Assembly: GCA_028287035.1 (NCBI GenBank)
Contig: JAQBQL010000222.1
Span: 11,198-75,197 of the forward strand
Reading direction: 5' to 3'
DNA length: 64,000 bases
Origin: Labilithrix sp.
GTDB taxonomy: Bacteria > Myxococcota > Polyangia > Polyangiales > Polyangiaceae
Shown here: positions 17,593-26,575 of the stretch, piece by piece
How the letters are laid out: every line of letters begins with the position of its first letter
Position numbering within the stretch: position 1 is the first letter of the stretch
Position numbers and translations under genes: made by a program
The notes under the pieces: model-generated
The model's database searches: none
What the model was told of the DNA's origin: nothing
The model's input: the letters and a program-made list of their open reading frames with translations, nothing else

Positions 17593-18066
17593 ATGACGCT
17601 CGCCTTGCTCGTGCTCGTCGCGGTGGCCTACTACCTCTACAAGAAGCGCAAGAAGAAGGGCGTCGCCGCCGACGTGGAGCGCGACTCGAGCCCCGCCCTC
17701 GACGGCTGGATCGCCGAGGCGCTCGAGCGCGAGCTCGCCGAGGGCGCCCTCGGCCTCCGGGGCTCCACCCCCGAGGAGCGGCGCAAGCTGGCGGCCTCGC
17801 TCCGCGGCGAGCCGGATCCCGACGTCGTCTCGAAGATCGAGGACAAGGTGAAGCTCGTCGAGCTCGAGTACATGAAGTACCCGCACGAGGCCGACGCCGA
17901 GGTGACGCTCCGTGTGCGCTACGTCGACGGCACCGCCGGCACAGCCAGCAAGCGGCTCGCGTGGAAGGACGTTCCCGGCTCGATCACCGCGGACTTCGAG
18001 TCGCGCAAGACGTCGCGGATCTTCCGCACGTGGGTCTTCCCGTGGTCGCGCGCCCACGCGCTCTGA
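17593..18066 (+). CDS. Membrane-anchored hypothetical protein
   Basis: This 157-residue protein begins with one hydrophobic helix (MTLALLVLVAVAYYLYKK) followed by a Lys/Arg-rich stop-transfer run, so the rest is cytoplasmic. The remaining part is mixed helix and strand, with a possible beta-sheet near VTLRVRYVDGTAG and a C-terminal RIFRTWVFPWS segment. No family is recognised. An ATG at 17581 four codons earlier is possible. It is followed 21 bases later by another unassigned gene of different base composition. Confidence 0.55.
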   Translation: MTLALLVLVAVAYYLYKKRKKKGVAADVERDSSPALDGWIAEALERELAEGALGLRGSTPEERRKLAASLRGEPDPDVVSKIEDKVKLVELEYMKYPHEADAEVTLRVRYVDGTAGTASKRLAWKDVPGSITADFESRKTSRIFRTWVFPWSRAHAL

Positions 18067-18087
18067 GCAGACGCAGCTTCTTGTCTC

Positions 18088-18546
18088 ATGTCCAGATTGA
18101 AGGTCGAGCTGGACGAGCCCGAACACGGGTGGATCGGACTGACTATCCAGGAAGATGGCGAAGAGCGCATTCGCTGCAGCGCTTCGCACATCGTCGACTC
18201 GTTGGAGCAGCTCGTCGGTGCGCTGCGATCGACCATCGATTCTTGCGTCGAATCCCGCGTCCTCTGGCTGGAAGAGCCTCGGGAGCTCGAGATGGTCTTC
18301 GCCCGGCGCGGGGACGAAGTGGAGCTGCGACTGGCTTCGTATTCCGATCATCGCCACCTTCGAGAAGGACGCGGCGAGCCCCTCACCTTTCGCGGCACGT
18401 CCGACGCGATCTGTCTTCCGTTCTGGCGGGCGCTCCGCGGGTTGCAAGGCAAGTACAGTGAGGCAGAGTTTCACGAACGCTGGAAACGACCGTTCCCGGT
18501 GCGCGAGCTCGACGCCTTGACGCACGCTCTGGGCAAGGCGAAATGA
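18088..18546 (+). CDS. Hypothetical protein of atypical composition
   Basis: This 152-residue soluble protein has no signal and no membrane segment. It carries an acidic N-terminal half (LDEPEHGWIGLTIQEDGEE) and a Trp/Arg-rich C-terminal half. Codon use is unlike its neighbours, with many AGA, TTG, ACT, GAA and GAT codons, and the stretch is visibly less GC-rich. That fits a recently acquired gene. Its size and acidity resemble toxin-immunity proteins, but no toxin gene is adjacent, so this is only a comparison. No function is assigned. Confidence 0.5.
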   Translation: MSRLKVELDEPEHGWIGLTIQEDGEERIRCSASHIVDSLEQLVGALRSTIDSCVESRVLWLEEPRELEMVFARRGDEVELRLASYSDHRHLREGRGEPLTFRGTSDAICLPFWRALRGLQGKYSEAEFHERWKRPFPVRELDALTHALGKAK

Positions 18547-18595
18547 ACCGCGGACTGCTTCAGAGCGTTCTGTAGGCAGGGTTGCCAGGTCTCGC

Positions 18596-20539
18596 ATGCT
18601 CGATCCGATCGCGCTCGCCGTACCCTTCTTCTTCGTCCTGATCGGCATCGAGCTGGTGTGGGCGAAGCGCCGCGGCGTGAGCGTCTACCGGTTCAGTGAC
18701 GCGCTCACGAACCTGAGCTGCGGGATCGGCTCGCAGATCGCCGTGCTCTTCTGGGGCGCGCTGCAGCTCGCCGTCTACGCGTGGCTCTACGAGCGGTATC
18801 GCGTGGCCACCTTCCAGCGCGCGTGGGTGCCGTGGGTCATCGCGTTCGTCGGCGTCGACCTCCTCTACTACTGGTGGCACCGCCTCAGTCACCAGGTGAA
18901 CGTGCTGTGGGCCGCGCACGTCGTCCACCACCAGAGCGAGGACTACAACCTCGCCGTCGCGCTCCGGCAGTCGGTCATCACGAGCTGGACGGTCCTGCCC
19001 TTCTACCTTCCGCTCGCCCTGCTCGGCGTGCCGCCCCTCACGTACGCGATCACGGTGGCGCTCTCGACGCTCTACCAGTTCTGGATCCACACGCAGCTCG
19101 TCGGAAAGGTGAAGGGCCCCATCGAGTGGGTGCTGAACCTGCCGAGCCACCACCGCGTCCATCACGCGATCAACGACGAGTACCTGGACAAGAACTACGG
19201 AGCGACGCTCGTCGTGTGGGACCGCCTCTTCGGCACCTATGCGCCCGAGGAGGCGGCGCCCGTCTATGGCATCACGAAGCCGCTCGGCAGCTTCGACCCG
19301 GTCTGGGCGCAGGTGCACTACTGGGTCGAGCTGCGCGCCATGGCGAGGGCCGCGCGCTCGTTCCGCGAGAAGCTGGCGGTGTGGGTCGCGTCACCGGCGT
19401 GGAAGCCCGCGGGGTACGTCGTCGAGACACCGCCGGTGCAAGGCCGCGCGAAGCACGATCGTCCGCTCACGCGCCGGCTCGTCACGTACGTCGCCGTGCA
19501 GTACGTGCTCGTCATCGCCGCGACCTTCGCGCTCATGATGTGGCACGCCGCGCTGCCTGCGGCCGTGCTGGTGCCGAGCGCGGTGGCGGTCGCCGGGGCG
19601 CTCGTCGCGGCCGGGGCGCTCCTCGAAGGTCGCCGCTGGGCGGTGCCCGCGGAGCTGGGCCGGCTGGCGCTCGCGGCGGTCGCGGTCGCGATGCTCGTGA
19701 GCACCGGCGGATGCCGTCGCGACAAGCGCCCGGTGACCGTCACGACCATCGAGGGCCCGAGCGCCGTGCTCCCCGCCCCGCTTTCAGCGCCCGGCGGCGA
19801 GACGCGCGTGTCACGGCGGCGGCTCGCCGTCGACGGCGTCTCGCGCGACTACCTGCTGGTCGAGCCCGCGGCGCCTCCCGCGGCGGGCACGAAGCTGCCG
19901 GTGGTCTTCGTCCTCCACGGCGACGGCGGCACCATGGAGTCGTTCCACGAGGGCTTCCCGTTCGAGAAGGCATCCGGCGACGGCGCGTACCTCGTCTACC
20001 CCGACGGCATCCACGCGACGTGGGACCTCGACACCAAGCTGCGGAACCGGGAGGTCGCCTTCTTCGAGCACATCGCCACGGACCTCGCGGCGCGCTACCC
20101 GATCGACCGCGCGCGCGTGTTCGCCGCCGGGTACTCGAGCGGCGGGTTCCTCGCGAACCTCGTCGCTTGCCAGAAGCCTGGCTTCTTCCGGGCCATCACC
20201 TCGAGCGCCGGGGGCGCGCCGTATCGCCAGGCGCTCGTGTGGGCCAACGGGTTCACGAAGTGTCCTGGGCAGGAGCCCACCGCGGCGCTCGCCCTGCACG
20301 GCACGGGCGACCACAACGTCACGCTCGACAGCGGGCGCTTCTCGGCGACCTACTGGGCGTACGTCAACGGCTGCACGCAGGACGCGATGGAGACGACGGC
20401 GTACGACGAGTGCCACGCGTACCGCGGTTGCCCCGCCGGCAAGGCGGTGGCGTGGTGCGAGGTGCCGGGGCTCGGGCACTGGGTGTGGGACCACGCCGCC
20501 GAGGCGTCCTGGACGTTCTTCCGGACGCAGTCACGCTAG
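18596..20539 (+). CDS. Sterol desaturase family protein fused to a secreted esterase domain
   Basis: This 647-residue protein joins two unrelated families. Residues 1-260 form a fatty-acid hydroxylase/sterol desaturase with the di-iron histidine boxes HRLSH (95-99), HVVHH (108-112) and HHRVHH (185-190). More membrane helices follow to about residue 372. A segment ending STGGC near residue 373 looks like a weak lipobox. Residues 400-647 form an alpha/beta hydrolase of the PHB-depolymerase/feruloyl-esterase type, with HGDGGT as oxyanion region, nucleophile S514 in GYSSGG and a C-terminal His in GLGHWVW. The frame is continuous with no internal stop. The joined activities suggest hydroxylation of a lipid and cleavage of an ester outside the membrane, which is inference. 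Confidence 0.78.
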   Translation: MLDPIALAVPFFFVLIGIELVWAKRRGVSVYRFSDALTNLSCGIGSQIAVLFWGALQLAVYAWLYERYRVATFQRAWVPWVIAFVGVDLLYYWWHRLSHQVNVLWAAHVVHHQSEDYNLAVALRQSVITSWTVLPFYLPLALLGVPPLTYAITVALSTLYQFWIHTQLVGKVKGPIEWVLNLPSHHRVHHAINDEYLDKNYGATLVVWDRLFGTYAPEEAAPVYGITKPLGSFDPVWAQVHYWVELRAMARAARSFREKLAVWVASPAWKPAGYVVETPPVQGRAKHDRPLTRRLVTYVAVQYVLVIAATFALMMWHAALPAAVLVPSAVAVAGALVAAGALLEGRRWAVPAELGRLALAAVAVAMLVSTGGCRRDKRPVTVTTIEGPSAVLPAPLSAPGGETRVSRRRLAVDGVSRDYLLVEPAAPPAAGTKLPVVFVLHGDGGTMESFHEGFPFEKASGDGAYLVYPDGIHATWDLDTKLRNREVAFFEHIATDLAARYPIDRARVFAAGYSSGGFLANLVACQKPGFFRAITSSAGGAPYRQALVWANGFTKCPGQEPTAALALHGTGDHNVTLDSGRFSATYWAYVNGCTQDAMETTAYDECHAYRGCPAGKAVAWCEVPGLGHWVWDHAAEASWTFFRTQSR

Positions 20540-21438
20540 ACGCGGTGCACGAGCGAGCCGAGGCCGCGGAGGAGGTGCTCGCGCAGGGCAACGACCCGCT
20601 GCGGGACGAACCGCGCCGACGGATAGGCGATGTGGAGCGGCGCCGAGCGCGTCGACCATGACGGAAGGACGCGGCGGACGCGTCCCGTGCGTTCCGCCGC
20701 GACGAGGATGAACGAGGGGAGGAGCCCCACGCCCGCGCCCGACATGACCGACGCGCGGACGTACGAGAGGTCGTCACAGCCAATCGCGCCCGTCACGTCG
20801 ACCGCGGCGGTCTCGGCCCCGTCGGCGCTCGCGAGCGCCCAGGTCGATCGACCGTTCACGGGGCGGAAGAGGACGCACTCGTGCTCGGCGAGCTCGGCGA
20901 CCGCCGCCGGGGTCCCGCGGCGGGCCAGGTAGCGCGGGGACGCATACACGAAGGACTCGATGTCGCCGACGCGGCGCGCGATGAGCGACGAGTCCCGCAG
21001 CGGGCCGGCGCGGACCGCGAGGTCCACCCCCTCGGCCACGAGGTCGACGACGCGCCCGGTCAACTTCAGCTCGACGCGGATGCCCGGATGCTTCCTGGTG
21101 AACCGGCGGACGAGCGGCGCAAGCGCCCAGATGCCGAGGTCGGTCGGAGCGGTGAGCCGGACGACGCCGCTCAGCTCGGTCTGCGCCTCGGCCGCGGCGG
21201 TGGTCGCCTCGTCGATGTCGGTGAGCGCATGCGACGCGCGCTCGTAGAAGGCCGCGCCCGCGTCGGTGAGGTGCAGCTGCCGCGTCGTGCGGTGGAGCAG
21301 GCGGATGCCGAGGTCCTGCTCGAGCTGCGAGACGCTTCGACTCACCGACGACTTCGGCAGGCCGAGCGAGCGCGCGGCGGCGGTGAAGCTGCCGTCCGTG
21401 ACCACGCGAACGAAGGCCGCGACCCGGTTGAGGTCCAC
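20536..21438 (-). CDS. LysR family transcriptional regulator
   Basis: This 300-residue LysR regulator has a winged helix-turn-helix at residues 1-60 ([19 protein letters not shown]) and a co-inducer-binding domain from about 90 to 295. The GTG at 21438 gives the standard family length and the standard first residues [10 protein letters not shown]. The frame is open further upstream, but that part is a shadow of the next gene. It lies 11 bases downstream of the proline-rich membrane protein gene. Its stop is interleaved with that of the convergent desaturase/esterase gene in a CTAG palindrome. The target and inducer are unknown. Confidence 0.88.
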   Translation of the reverse strand: MDLNRVAAFVRVVTDGSFTAAARSLGLPKSSVSRSVSQLEQDLGIRLLHRTTRQLHLTDAGAAFYERASHALTDIDEATTAAAEAQTELSGVVRLTAPTDLGIWALAPLVRRFTRKHPGIRVELKLTGRVVDLVAEGVDLAVRAGPLRDSSLIARRVGDIESFVYASPRYLARRGTPAAVAELAEHECVLFRPVNGRSTWALASADGAETAAVDVTGAIGCDDLSYVRASVMSGAGVGLLPSFILVAAERTGRVRRVLPSWSTRSAPLHIAYPSARFVPQRVVALREHLLRGLGSLVHRV

Positions 21439-21449
21439 GCTCCCCGCGC

Positions 21450-22544
21450 TCAGCTGTGGCTGAGCAGCGTCGCGGTGACGACCGCGAGGACGATGAGAAC
21501 CATGATCACCGCGACGGCGACGCCGAGGTTCTTCTTGCGACGGCTCCCGTCGAAGCCGGAGATGTCGACGGCGCCGACGTTCTCGAGATCGAGCTTGGGG
21601 CGCGTGGAGGGCATGACCGTCACGCCATAGGTGCCCTGCGGGGGCAGCGAGATCTTCGGCAGCGGCCGCGCCTCGAGGGCGGCGCTGCGAGCGCGGGCGT
21701 CCGGTGCCTCCATCGCGTCCGGCGCCAGGCTGATCAGCTCGGGCGCGAGCGAGGCCATCGCGACCGGGATGGAAGGGTGGGCGCCGATCGCGGAGAGCTT
21801 CGCGGCAGCGGACGCCGGGTTGTTCGTCATGACGAGCGGCGGCGGCGGCGCCGGCCTTGCGGCAGCCGTCTTCGCGGCCTCGCCGGCGATGCGCTCGGCG
21901 CGCTCGGCCCGCGCCTCGAGCTCCTTCTGGCGCGCGACGACGGGGCCCATGGCCTCCTCGACCGCAGCGCGGACGATCGCCCACACCTCTTCGCGCATCG
22001 CGGACGGGAGCGGCGCGGCGGCGGCAGCGGCAGTCGTCGCAGCGGCCGCACCACGCGCGGCGCTCGTGGCGCTCGGCAGGCCGCCGATGCCGGGCGACGT
22101 CTGGTAGGGGCCACGCACCGTGCCAGGAGCGGCGGCGGCGGGGGCGCGCTCGCCCCCGCTCGCGACCGCGGGCGCACCCTTGACGGAGGGAACGTTGCGA
22201 GGCGTGACGGGCAGCTCGTCGTGCATGCTCGTCACGGTGTCCGCATCCGCGGCATCCCAGCTGTCCGACTCGGGCTCGTCGGGATGGCGCTGCGGCGCCA
22301 CGTTCGGGACATTCGTGCCGACCGCCTGCGTGGCGGTCGCGCCGGTCGTGCTCGCCATCGGCGCTCGGGGCGCGCCGGGCGCGACCACCGGCGGTCGCGG
22401 GGTCATCGGTCTTGCGGCCGTCGGCGCCGCGCGGGGCACGGACGTCGCCGCTCCTGGCGTGCCCGCGGTCACGGGGCTCAGCGGTCGCGTCACGTTGCCG
22501 GGTCCACCACCTCGAGGCTCGCTCACGTGTTCAGCGTCTCTCAT
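21450..22544 (-). CDS. Pro/Ala-rich protein with C-terminal membrane anchor
   Basis: This protein of about 364 residues has a long low-complexity Pro/Ala/Thr-rich N-terminal half. A coiled helical stretch ([20 protein letters not shown]) follows near residue 205, and one C-terminal hydrophobic helix ([18 protein letters not shown]) ends the protein. It is likely tail-anchored with the disordered part in the cytoplasm. No enzyme motif is present. A GTG at 22562 would add six residues, but the ATG is preferred. Its upstream region is shared with the divergent sigma factor gene. The low-complexity build resembles myxobacterial scaffold or gliding proteins, but this is not demonstrated. Confidence 0.6.
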   Translation of the reverse strand: MRDAEHVSEPRGGGPGNVTRPLSPVTAGTPGAATSVPRAAPTAARPMTPRPPVVAPGAPRAPMASTTGATATQAVGTNVPNVAPQRHPDEPESDSWDAADADTVTSMHDELPVTPRNVPSVKGAPAVASGGERAPAAAAPGTVRGPYQTSPGIGGLPSATSAARGAAAATTAAAAAAPLPSAMREEVWAIVRAAVEEAMGPVVARQKELEARAERAERIAGEAAKTAAARPAPPPPLVMTNNPASAAAKLSAIGAHPSIPVAMASLAPELISLAPDAMEAPDARARSAALEARPLPKISLPPQGTYGVTVMPSTRPKLDLENVGAVDISGFDGSRRKKNLGVAVAVIMVLIVLAVVTATLLSHS

Positions 22545-22721
22545 TCTCGCGCTGCGCGCCACGCCAGAGTGAGCGGACCGAGCACCGCAGCGCGAGCGCG
22601 GCCCGGAAAGTGCTCTCTGGATCCAAACAATTCGCTACCCGCCGCGGGCGGCAGACATCTCGATGCTTATGGTTCTCACTCGCACACGAGTTGCAGTCTG
22701 ACTCAATCGGGACGCCGCCTC

Positions 22722-24086
22722 ATGAACATGAACTCCTCCAAGACCCACCACGAAGTCACGGAATCGAGCTCCAGGGCGAAGCCTGCTCACGGCAGTGGTC
22801 TCCGGAAGAGCTCCGGTTCCACCGTCGAGACTCGCACGACGCGTGCGGCTCCGGCACGCGCTCGCCTTCGCGTCGAGCACGAGGTCAGGCCGCGCGCGCG
22901 CCGCACCGCGCACGAGCGCACCGACAACATGGACGTGGACGCGCTGTACCTCTCCGAGATGGCGGAGAGCAGCGTCCTCACCGCCGATCAGGAGGTCGAG
23001 ATCGCGCAGGTGATCCTCGCCGCCGAGCGTCAGCTCGTCGAGGCGATCGTCCGCGCCCCCGCCGGCGCCTCCGAGCTGAAGGGCGTCCTCGCGGCGCTCG
23101 ACGCCGGGCAGACCGACGTTCGCGCCGTCCTGCTCAACCCCGACCAGGCCGGGCTCGACCTGCCCGCCGCCGACGCCCGCATCCGCGCGGCGCTCGCCGG
23201 CGCCGGCACGGGCGACGAGGCTCGCGAGCACGAGCTCGTCGACACGCTTTCCGACGTCCGCCTCGACAGCGAGCTCGTCGACCGCATCGTGCTCGTCATC
23301 CAGAAGCAGGCGGCGACCTCCGCGCCCGACGCCGACGCGGCGCTCGCCATCGGCCGAGCCCGCCTCGCGCTGAAGCGCGGGAAGGAGCGCCTCGTCGTCG
23401 GCAACCTCCGGCTCGTCGTCCTCTTCGCGCGCAAGTACCTCGGCCGCGGCGCCGCGCTGCTCGACCTCATCCAGGAGGGCAACATGGGCCTCATGCGTGC
23501 GGCCGAGAAGTTCGACCACAAGCGGGGCTTCCGCTTCAGCACGTACGCCTCGTGGTGGATCAAGCAGGCGCTGCAGCGCGCGCTGCTCGACCGCACGCTG
23601 CGTCTCCCGGTGCACGTGGCGGACGACCGGCGCCGCATCGGCAAGGTGCGCGGCACGTTCGTGACGCAGCATCGCCGCGAACCGACCGCCGAGGAGATCG
23701 CGAAGCTCTGCGGCCTCGCCAAGGATCGCGTCGAGAACATCCTCACCCTCCCCTCGCAGCCCGCGAGCCTCGACACCCCGATGGGCGAGGACGGCGACGC
23801 GACGCTCGCCGACCTGGTCCCCGCGTCGGCCGAGCTGCCCGACGCCACCGTTGCGCTGCGCGCGCTCGGCGGCCACATCGAGACGCTCATGACCATCCTC
23901 AGCCCCCGTGAACGCGAGGTCCTGAAGCTGCGCTTCGGGATGGGCGGTGGCCGCGAGCACACCCTGGAGGAGGTGGGGCGCGAGCTCTCCCTCACCCGCG
24001 AGCGCATCCGCCAGATCGAGCGGGCGGCGCTCGACAAGCTCCGCGCCCGCGAGGGGCGCGTCGAGCTGCGAAGCTATCTCGACTGA
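22722..24086 (+). CDS. Sigma-70 family (group 2, RpoS/RpoD-like) sigma factor
   Basis: This 454-residue primary-like sigma factor starts with a 65-residue basic, low-complexity head. Region 1.2 ([18 protein letters not shown]) follows near residue 70, and then an acidic insert. Region 2 contains [35 protein letters not shown] and the -10-recognising [10 protein letters not shown]. Region 3 ([15 protein letters not shown]) and region 4 ([18 protein letters not shown]) complete the DNA-binding parts. Lack of region 1.1 and the smaller size point to an alternative group 2 factor. Such factors in myxobacteria act in stress or development. The ATG at 22722 begins the continuous coding pattern. It is transcribed away from the Pro-rich gene and precedes cydAB by 68 bases. 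Confidence 0.88.
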   Translation: MNMNSSKTHHEVTESSSRAKPAHGSGLRKSSGSTVETRTTRAAPARARLRVEHEVRPRARRTAHERTDNMDVDALYLSEMAESSVLTADQEVEIAQVILAAERQLVEAIVRAPAGASELKGVLAALDAGQTDVRAVLLNPDQAGLDLPAADARIRAALAGAGTGDEAREHELVDTLSDVRLDSELVDRIVLVIQKQAATSAPDADAALAIGRARLALKRGKERLVVGNLRLVVLFARKYLGRGAALLDLIQEGNMGLMRAAEKFDHKRGFRFSTYASWWIKQALQRALLDRTLRLPVHVADDRRRIGKVRGTFVTQHRREPTAEEIAKLCGLAKDRVENILTLPSQPASLDTPMGEDGDATLADLVPASAELPDATVALRALGGHIETLMTILSPREREVLKLRFGMGGGREHTLEEVGRELSLTRERIRQIERAALDKLRAREGRVELRSYLD

Positions 24087-24154
24087 GCGCCTTCGCCCCG
24101 GCGCGAGCGCTTCGGGCTTGAAAGATCCGCCCGCGCCCCCCATCGTCGCCCGCG

Positions 24155-25495
24155 ATGGGCAGCGTCGGGTGGAGCAGGCTGCAGTTCGCGTTCACGATCA
24201 CGTACCATTACCTGTTCCCGCAGCTCACGATGGGGCTCGCGCTGCTCCTCGCGATCCTCAAGCTGCGGGCGCTGCGCGCGAAGACCGAAGAGCAGCGGAG
24301 CGTGCACAACCGGCTCGCGCGGTTCTGGGTGAAGGTCTTCGGCATCAACTTCGCGGTGGGCGTCGTCACCGGCATCCCCATGGAGTTCCAGTTCGGCACG
24401 AACTGGGCTCGGTTCTCGACCTACTCGGGCGGGGTGATCGGGCTGACGCTGGCCATGGAGGGCATCTTCGCCTTCATCGCCGAGTCGGCCTTCCTCGGGC
24501 TCTTCCTCTTCGGCGAGAAGAAGCTCTCGCCGCGCGCTCACTTTTTCACCGGGCTCATGGTGTTCGTCGGATCGTGGCTCTCGGGCTACTTCATCATCAC
24601 GACGAACGCGTTCATGCAGCACCCCGTCGGGCATGGCGTCGACGCGCAGGGCCGGCTCGTGCTGATGGACGTGAGCGCCTACCTCTTCAACTCGTGGGTG
24701 TTCTGGGAGTACGCGCACACGATGAGCGCCGCCGTCATCACCGGCGCCTTCGTGTTCTGCGCGGTCACCGCGTACTGGACGCTCATGGGCAAGCATCCCG
24801 ACCTCACGCGGCCGGCGCTGCGGCTCGGCGTGGTGGTCGGGCTCGTCGGCTGCATGACCCAGCTCTTCCCGACCGGTGACCAGCAGGGCAAGCTCGTGGC
24901 GCGGCACCAGCCGGTGACGCTCGCCGCGATGGAGGGAAAGTTCGAGACCGGCTCGCGCGCCGAGCTGGCGATCATCGGTCAGCCCAACGTCGAGGAGCGC
25001 CGGCTCGAGAACCCGATCGTCGTGCCCTACGCGCTCTCGTTTCTGGCCTACGGCTCGTTCGGCGCCACCGTTCGGGGGCTCGACGACTTCCCGAAGGACC
25101 AGTGGCCCGACAACGTCGAGCTGCTCTACTTCGCGTACCACGTGATGGTGGGGCTCGGGACGATCCTCTTCGCGATCATGGCGGTGAGCGCGCTGCTTCT
25201 CCACCGCGACCGGCTGCTCCGCACACGCTCCGCGCTGTGGGTGCTGATGCTGGCGTGGCCGTTCCCGTACATCGCGACGACCGCGGGCTGGATGACCACC
25301 GAGCTCGGGCGACAGCCATGGCTCGTCTACGGGCTCATGCGCACCGCCGACGGCACCTCACCGCGCGTGGGCGCAGGCAGCGTCGCGTTCTCCACCATCG
25401 GGTTCATGGGCCTCTATTTCGTGGTCGGGCTGCTCTTCGTCCTCATGATGCTGCGCGCGATCGGCCGCGGGCCCGACGCGGAGGCGGCGCACTGA
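24155..25495 (+). CDS. cydA: Cytochrome bd ubiquinol oxidase subunit I
   Basis: This 446-residue integral membrane subunit carries the hemes b558, b595 and d. It reduces oxygen with electrons from quinol. The first helix RLQFAFTITYHYLFPQLT contains a conserved His. The segment WEYAHTMSAAVITGAF and the quinol-loop motif GDQQGKLVARHQPVTLAAME are present, as is GRQPWLVYGLMRT near the end. The quinol loop is short, so it is the CIO-like type and not the long E. coli type. The ATG at 24155 is followed by normal coding. Its stop overlaps the start of cydB by one base (TGATG). Confidence 0.96.
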   Translation: MGSVGWSRLQFAFTITYHYLFPQLTMGLALLLAILKLRALRAKTEEQRSVHNRLARFWVKVFGINFAVGVVTGIPMEFQFGTNWARFSTYSGGVIGLTLAMEGIFAFIAESAFLGLFLFGEKKLSPRAHFFTGLMVFVGSWLSGYFIITTNAFMQHPVGHGVDAQGRLVLMDVSAYLFNSWVFWEYAHTMSAAVITGAFVFCAVTAYWTLMGKHPDLTRPALRLGVVVGLVGCMTQLFPTGDQQGKLVARHQPVTLAAMEGKFETGSRAELAIIGQPNVEERRLENPIVVPYALSFLAYGSFGATVRGLDDFPKDQWPDNVELLYFAYHVMVGLGTILFAIMAVSALLLHRDRLLRTRSALWVLMLAWPFPYIATTAGWMTTELGRQPWLVYGLMRTADGTSPRVGAGSVAFSTIGFMGLYFVVGLLFVLMMLRAIGRGPDAEAAH

Positions 25496-26547
25496 TGGCC
25501 GTCACCTGGTACTTCGTCGTCGCGTTCATGCTCGTCGTGTACGCGGTGCTCGACGGGTTCGACTTCGGCGTCGGCATCCTGCACCTCGTCGTGGCGAAGA
25601 CCGACGCGGAAAGGCGCGAGGTGCTCGGCGCGATCGGTCCGGTGTGGGATGGCAACGAGGTCTGGCTCATCGCCGCCGGCGGCGTGCTCTTCTTCGCGTT
25701 CCCGCGGGTGTACGCGGCGTCGGCAAGCGGCCTCTACCTGCCCTTCATGATGGTGCTCTGGCTGCTGATCCTGCGCGGGCTCTCGATCGAGCTCCGCTCC
25801 AAGCTGGATCATCCGCTCTGGCGCGCCGCGTTCGATGCGGTGTTCTCCGTCTCGTCGTGCGCGATGGCGGTCGTCCTCGGGGTGGCCCTCGGGAACATCG
25901 TCCGCGGCGTCCCCGTCGACGACACCGGCTACTTCCACGAGGACCTCTTCACGAACTTCCGCGGGAGCCTGGACGGGGAGACCGGGCTCGGCGCGCTCGA
26001 CGTGTACACGGTGCTGGTCGGGGCCTTTGCGCTCGCGACGCTCGCGGCCCACGGCGCGACGTACCTCGTGTGGAAGACGCGCGGCGACGTCCACGCCCGC
26101 AGCTTGCGGGCGGCGCGCCGGCTCTGGCCGGTGGTCCTGGCGATCGGCGGCCTGCTCACGGCCGCGACGGCGCTCACGCAGCCGGCCCACTTCGCGGCGT
26201 TCGCGCACCGGCCGTGGCTCTGGCCGCTGCCCGTCGCGGCGGTCGCCAGCGCGCTCCTGTGCCCCCGGGACCTCGCGGCCGGCCACGAGGGACGGGGTTT
26301 CCTGCTGTCGTGCGGGTTTGTCGCCGCGCTCCTGGCGGCGACGGTCGGCACCCTCTTCCCTTTGATGCTCCGGTCCACGATCGAGCCCCGGTTCACGCTC
26401 GATGCGTGGTCGGCGGCTGCCCCGGATCGCACGCTTTTCCTGGGGCTCCTTGTGTGGATCCCGGCGATGGTGCTGGCGGCCGGGTACTACGTGTTCCTCT
26501 ACCGCTCCGCGCACGGGAAGGTCGAGGAGCACGATCAGCACTACTGA
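25495..26547 (+). CDS. cydB: Cytochrome bd ubiquinol oxidase subunit II
   Basis: This is the 350-residue second subunit of the bd oxidase, with eight to nine membrane helices. The start motif VVYAVLDGFDFGVGILHLVV is typical, and so are GPVWDGNEVWLIAAGGVLFF and FPRVYAASASGLYLPF. Subunit II stabilises the heme-bearing subunit. Its ATG overlaps the cydA stop, so the two are translationally coupled. No CydX-type small subunit is visible after it. The next gene is a histidine kinase whose TTG start lies 28 bases downstream, so it may be on the same transcript. Confidence 0.96.
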   Translation: MAVTWYFVVAFMLVVYAVLDGFDFGVGILHLVVAKTDAERREVLGAIGPVWDGNEVWLIAAGGVLFFAFPRVYAASASGLYLPFMMVLWLLILRGLSIELRSKLDHPLWRAAFDAVFSVSSCAMAVVLGVALGNIVRGVPVDDTGYFHEDLFTNFRGSLDGETGLGALDVYTVLVGAFALATLAAHGATYLVWKTRGDVHARSLRAARRLWPVVLAIGGLLTAATALTQPAHFAAFAHRPWLWPLPVAAVASALLCPRDLAAGHEGRGFLLSCGFVAALLAATVGTLFPLMLRSTIEPRFTLDAWSAAAPDRTLFLGLLVWIPAMVLAAGYYVFLYRSAHGKVEEHDQHY

Positions 26548-26575
26548 CCGAGAGCACGCAGGCTATCATCGTGCC

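Noticed and set aside
19690..19720. Separate lipoprotein start inside the desaturase/esterase gene at STGGC
   Set aside because: The lipobox is weak (Thr at -3) and the frame is continuous from the desaturase, so a fusion is the simpler reading. I keep it only as a hint in the findings.
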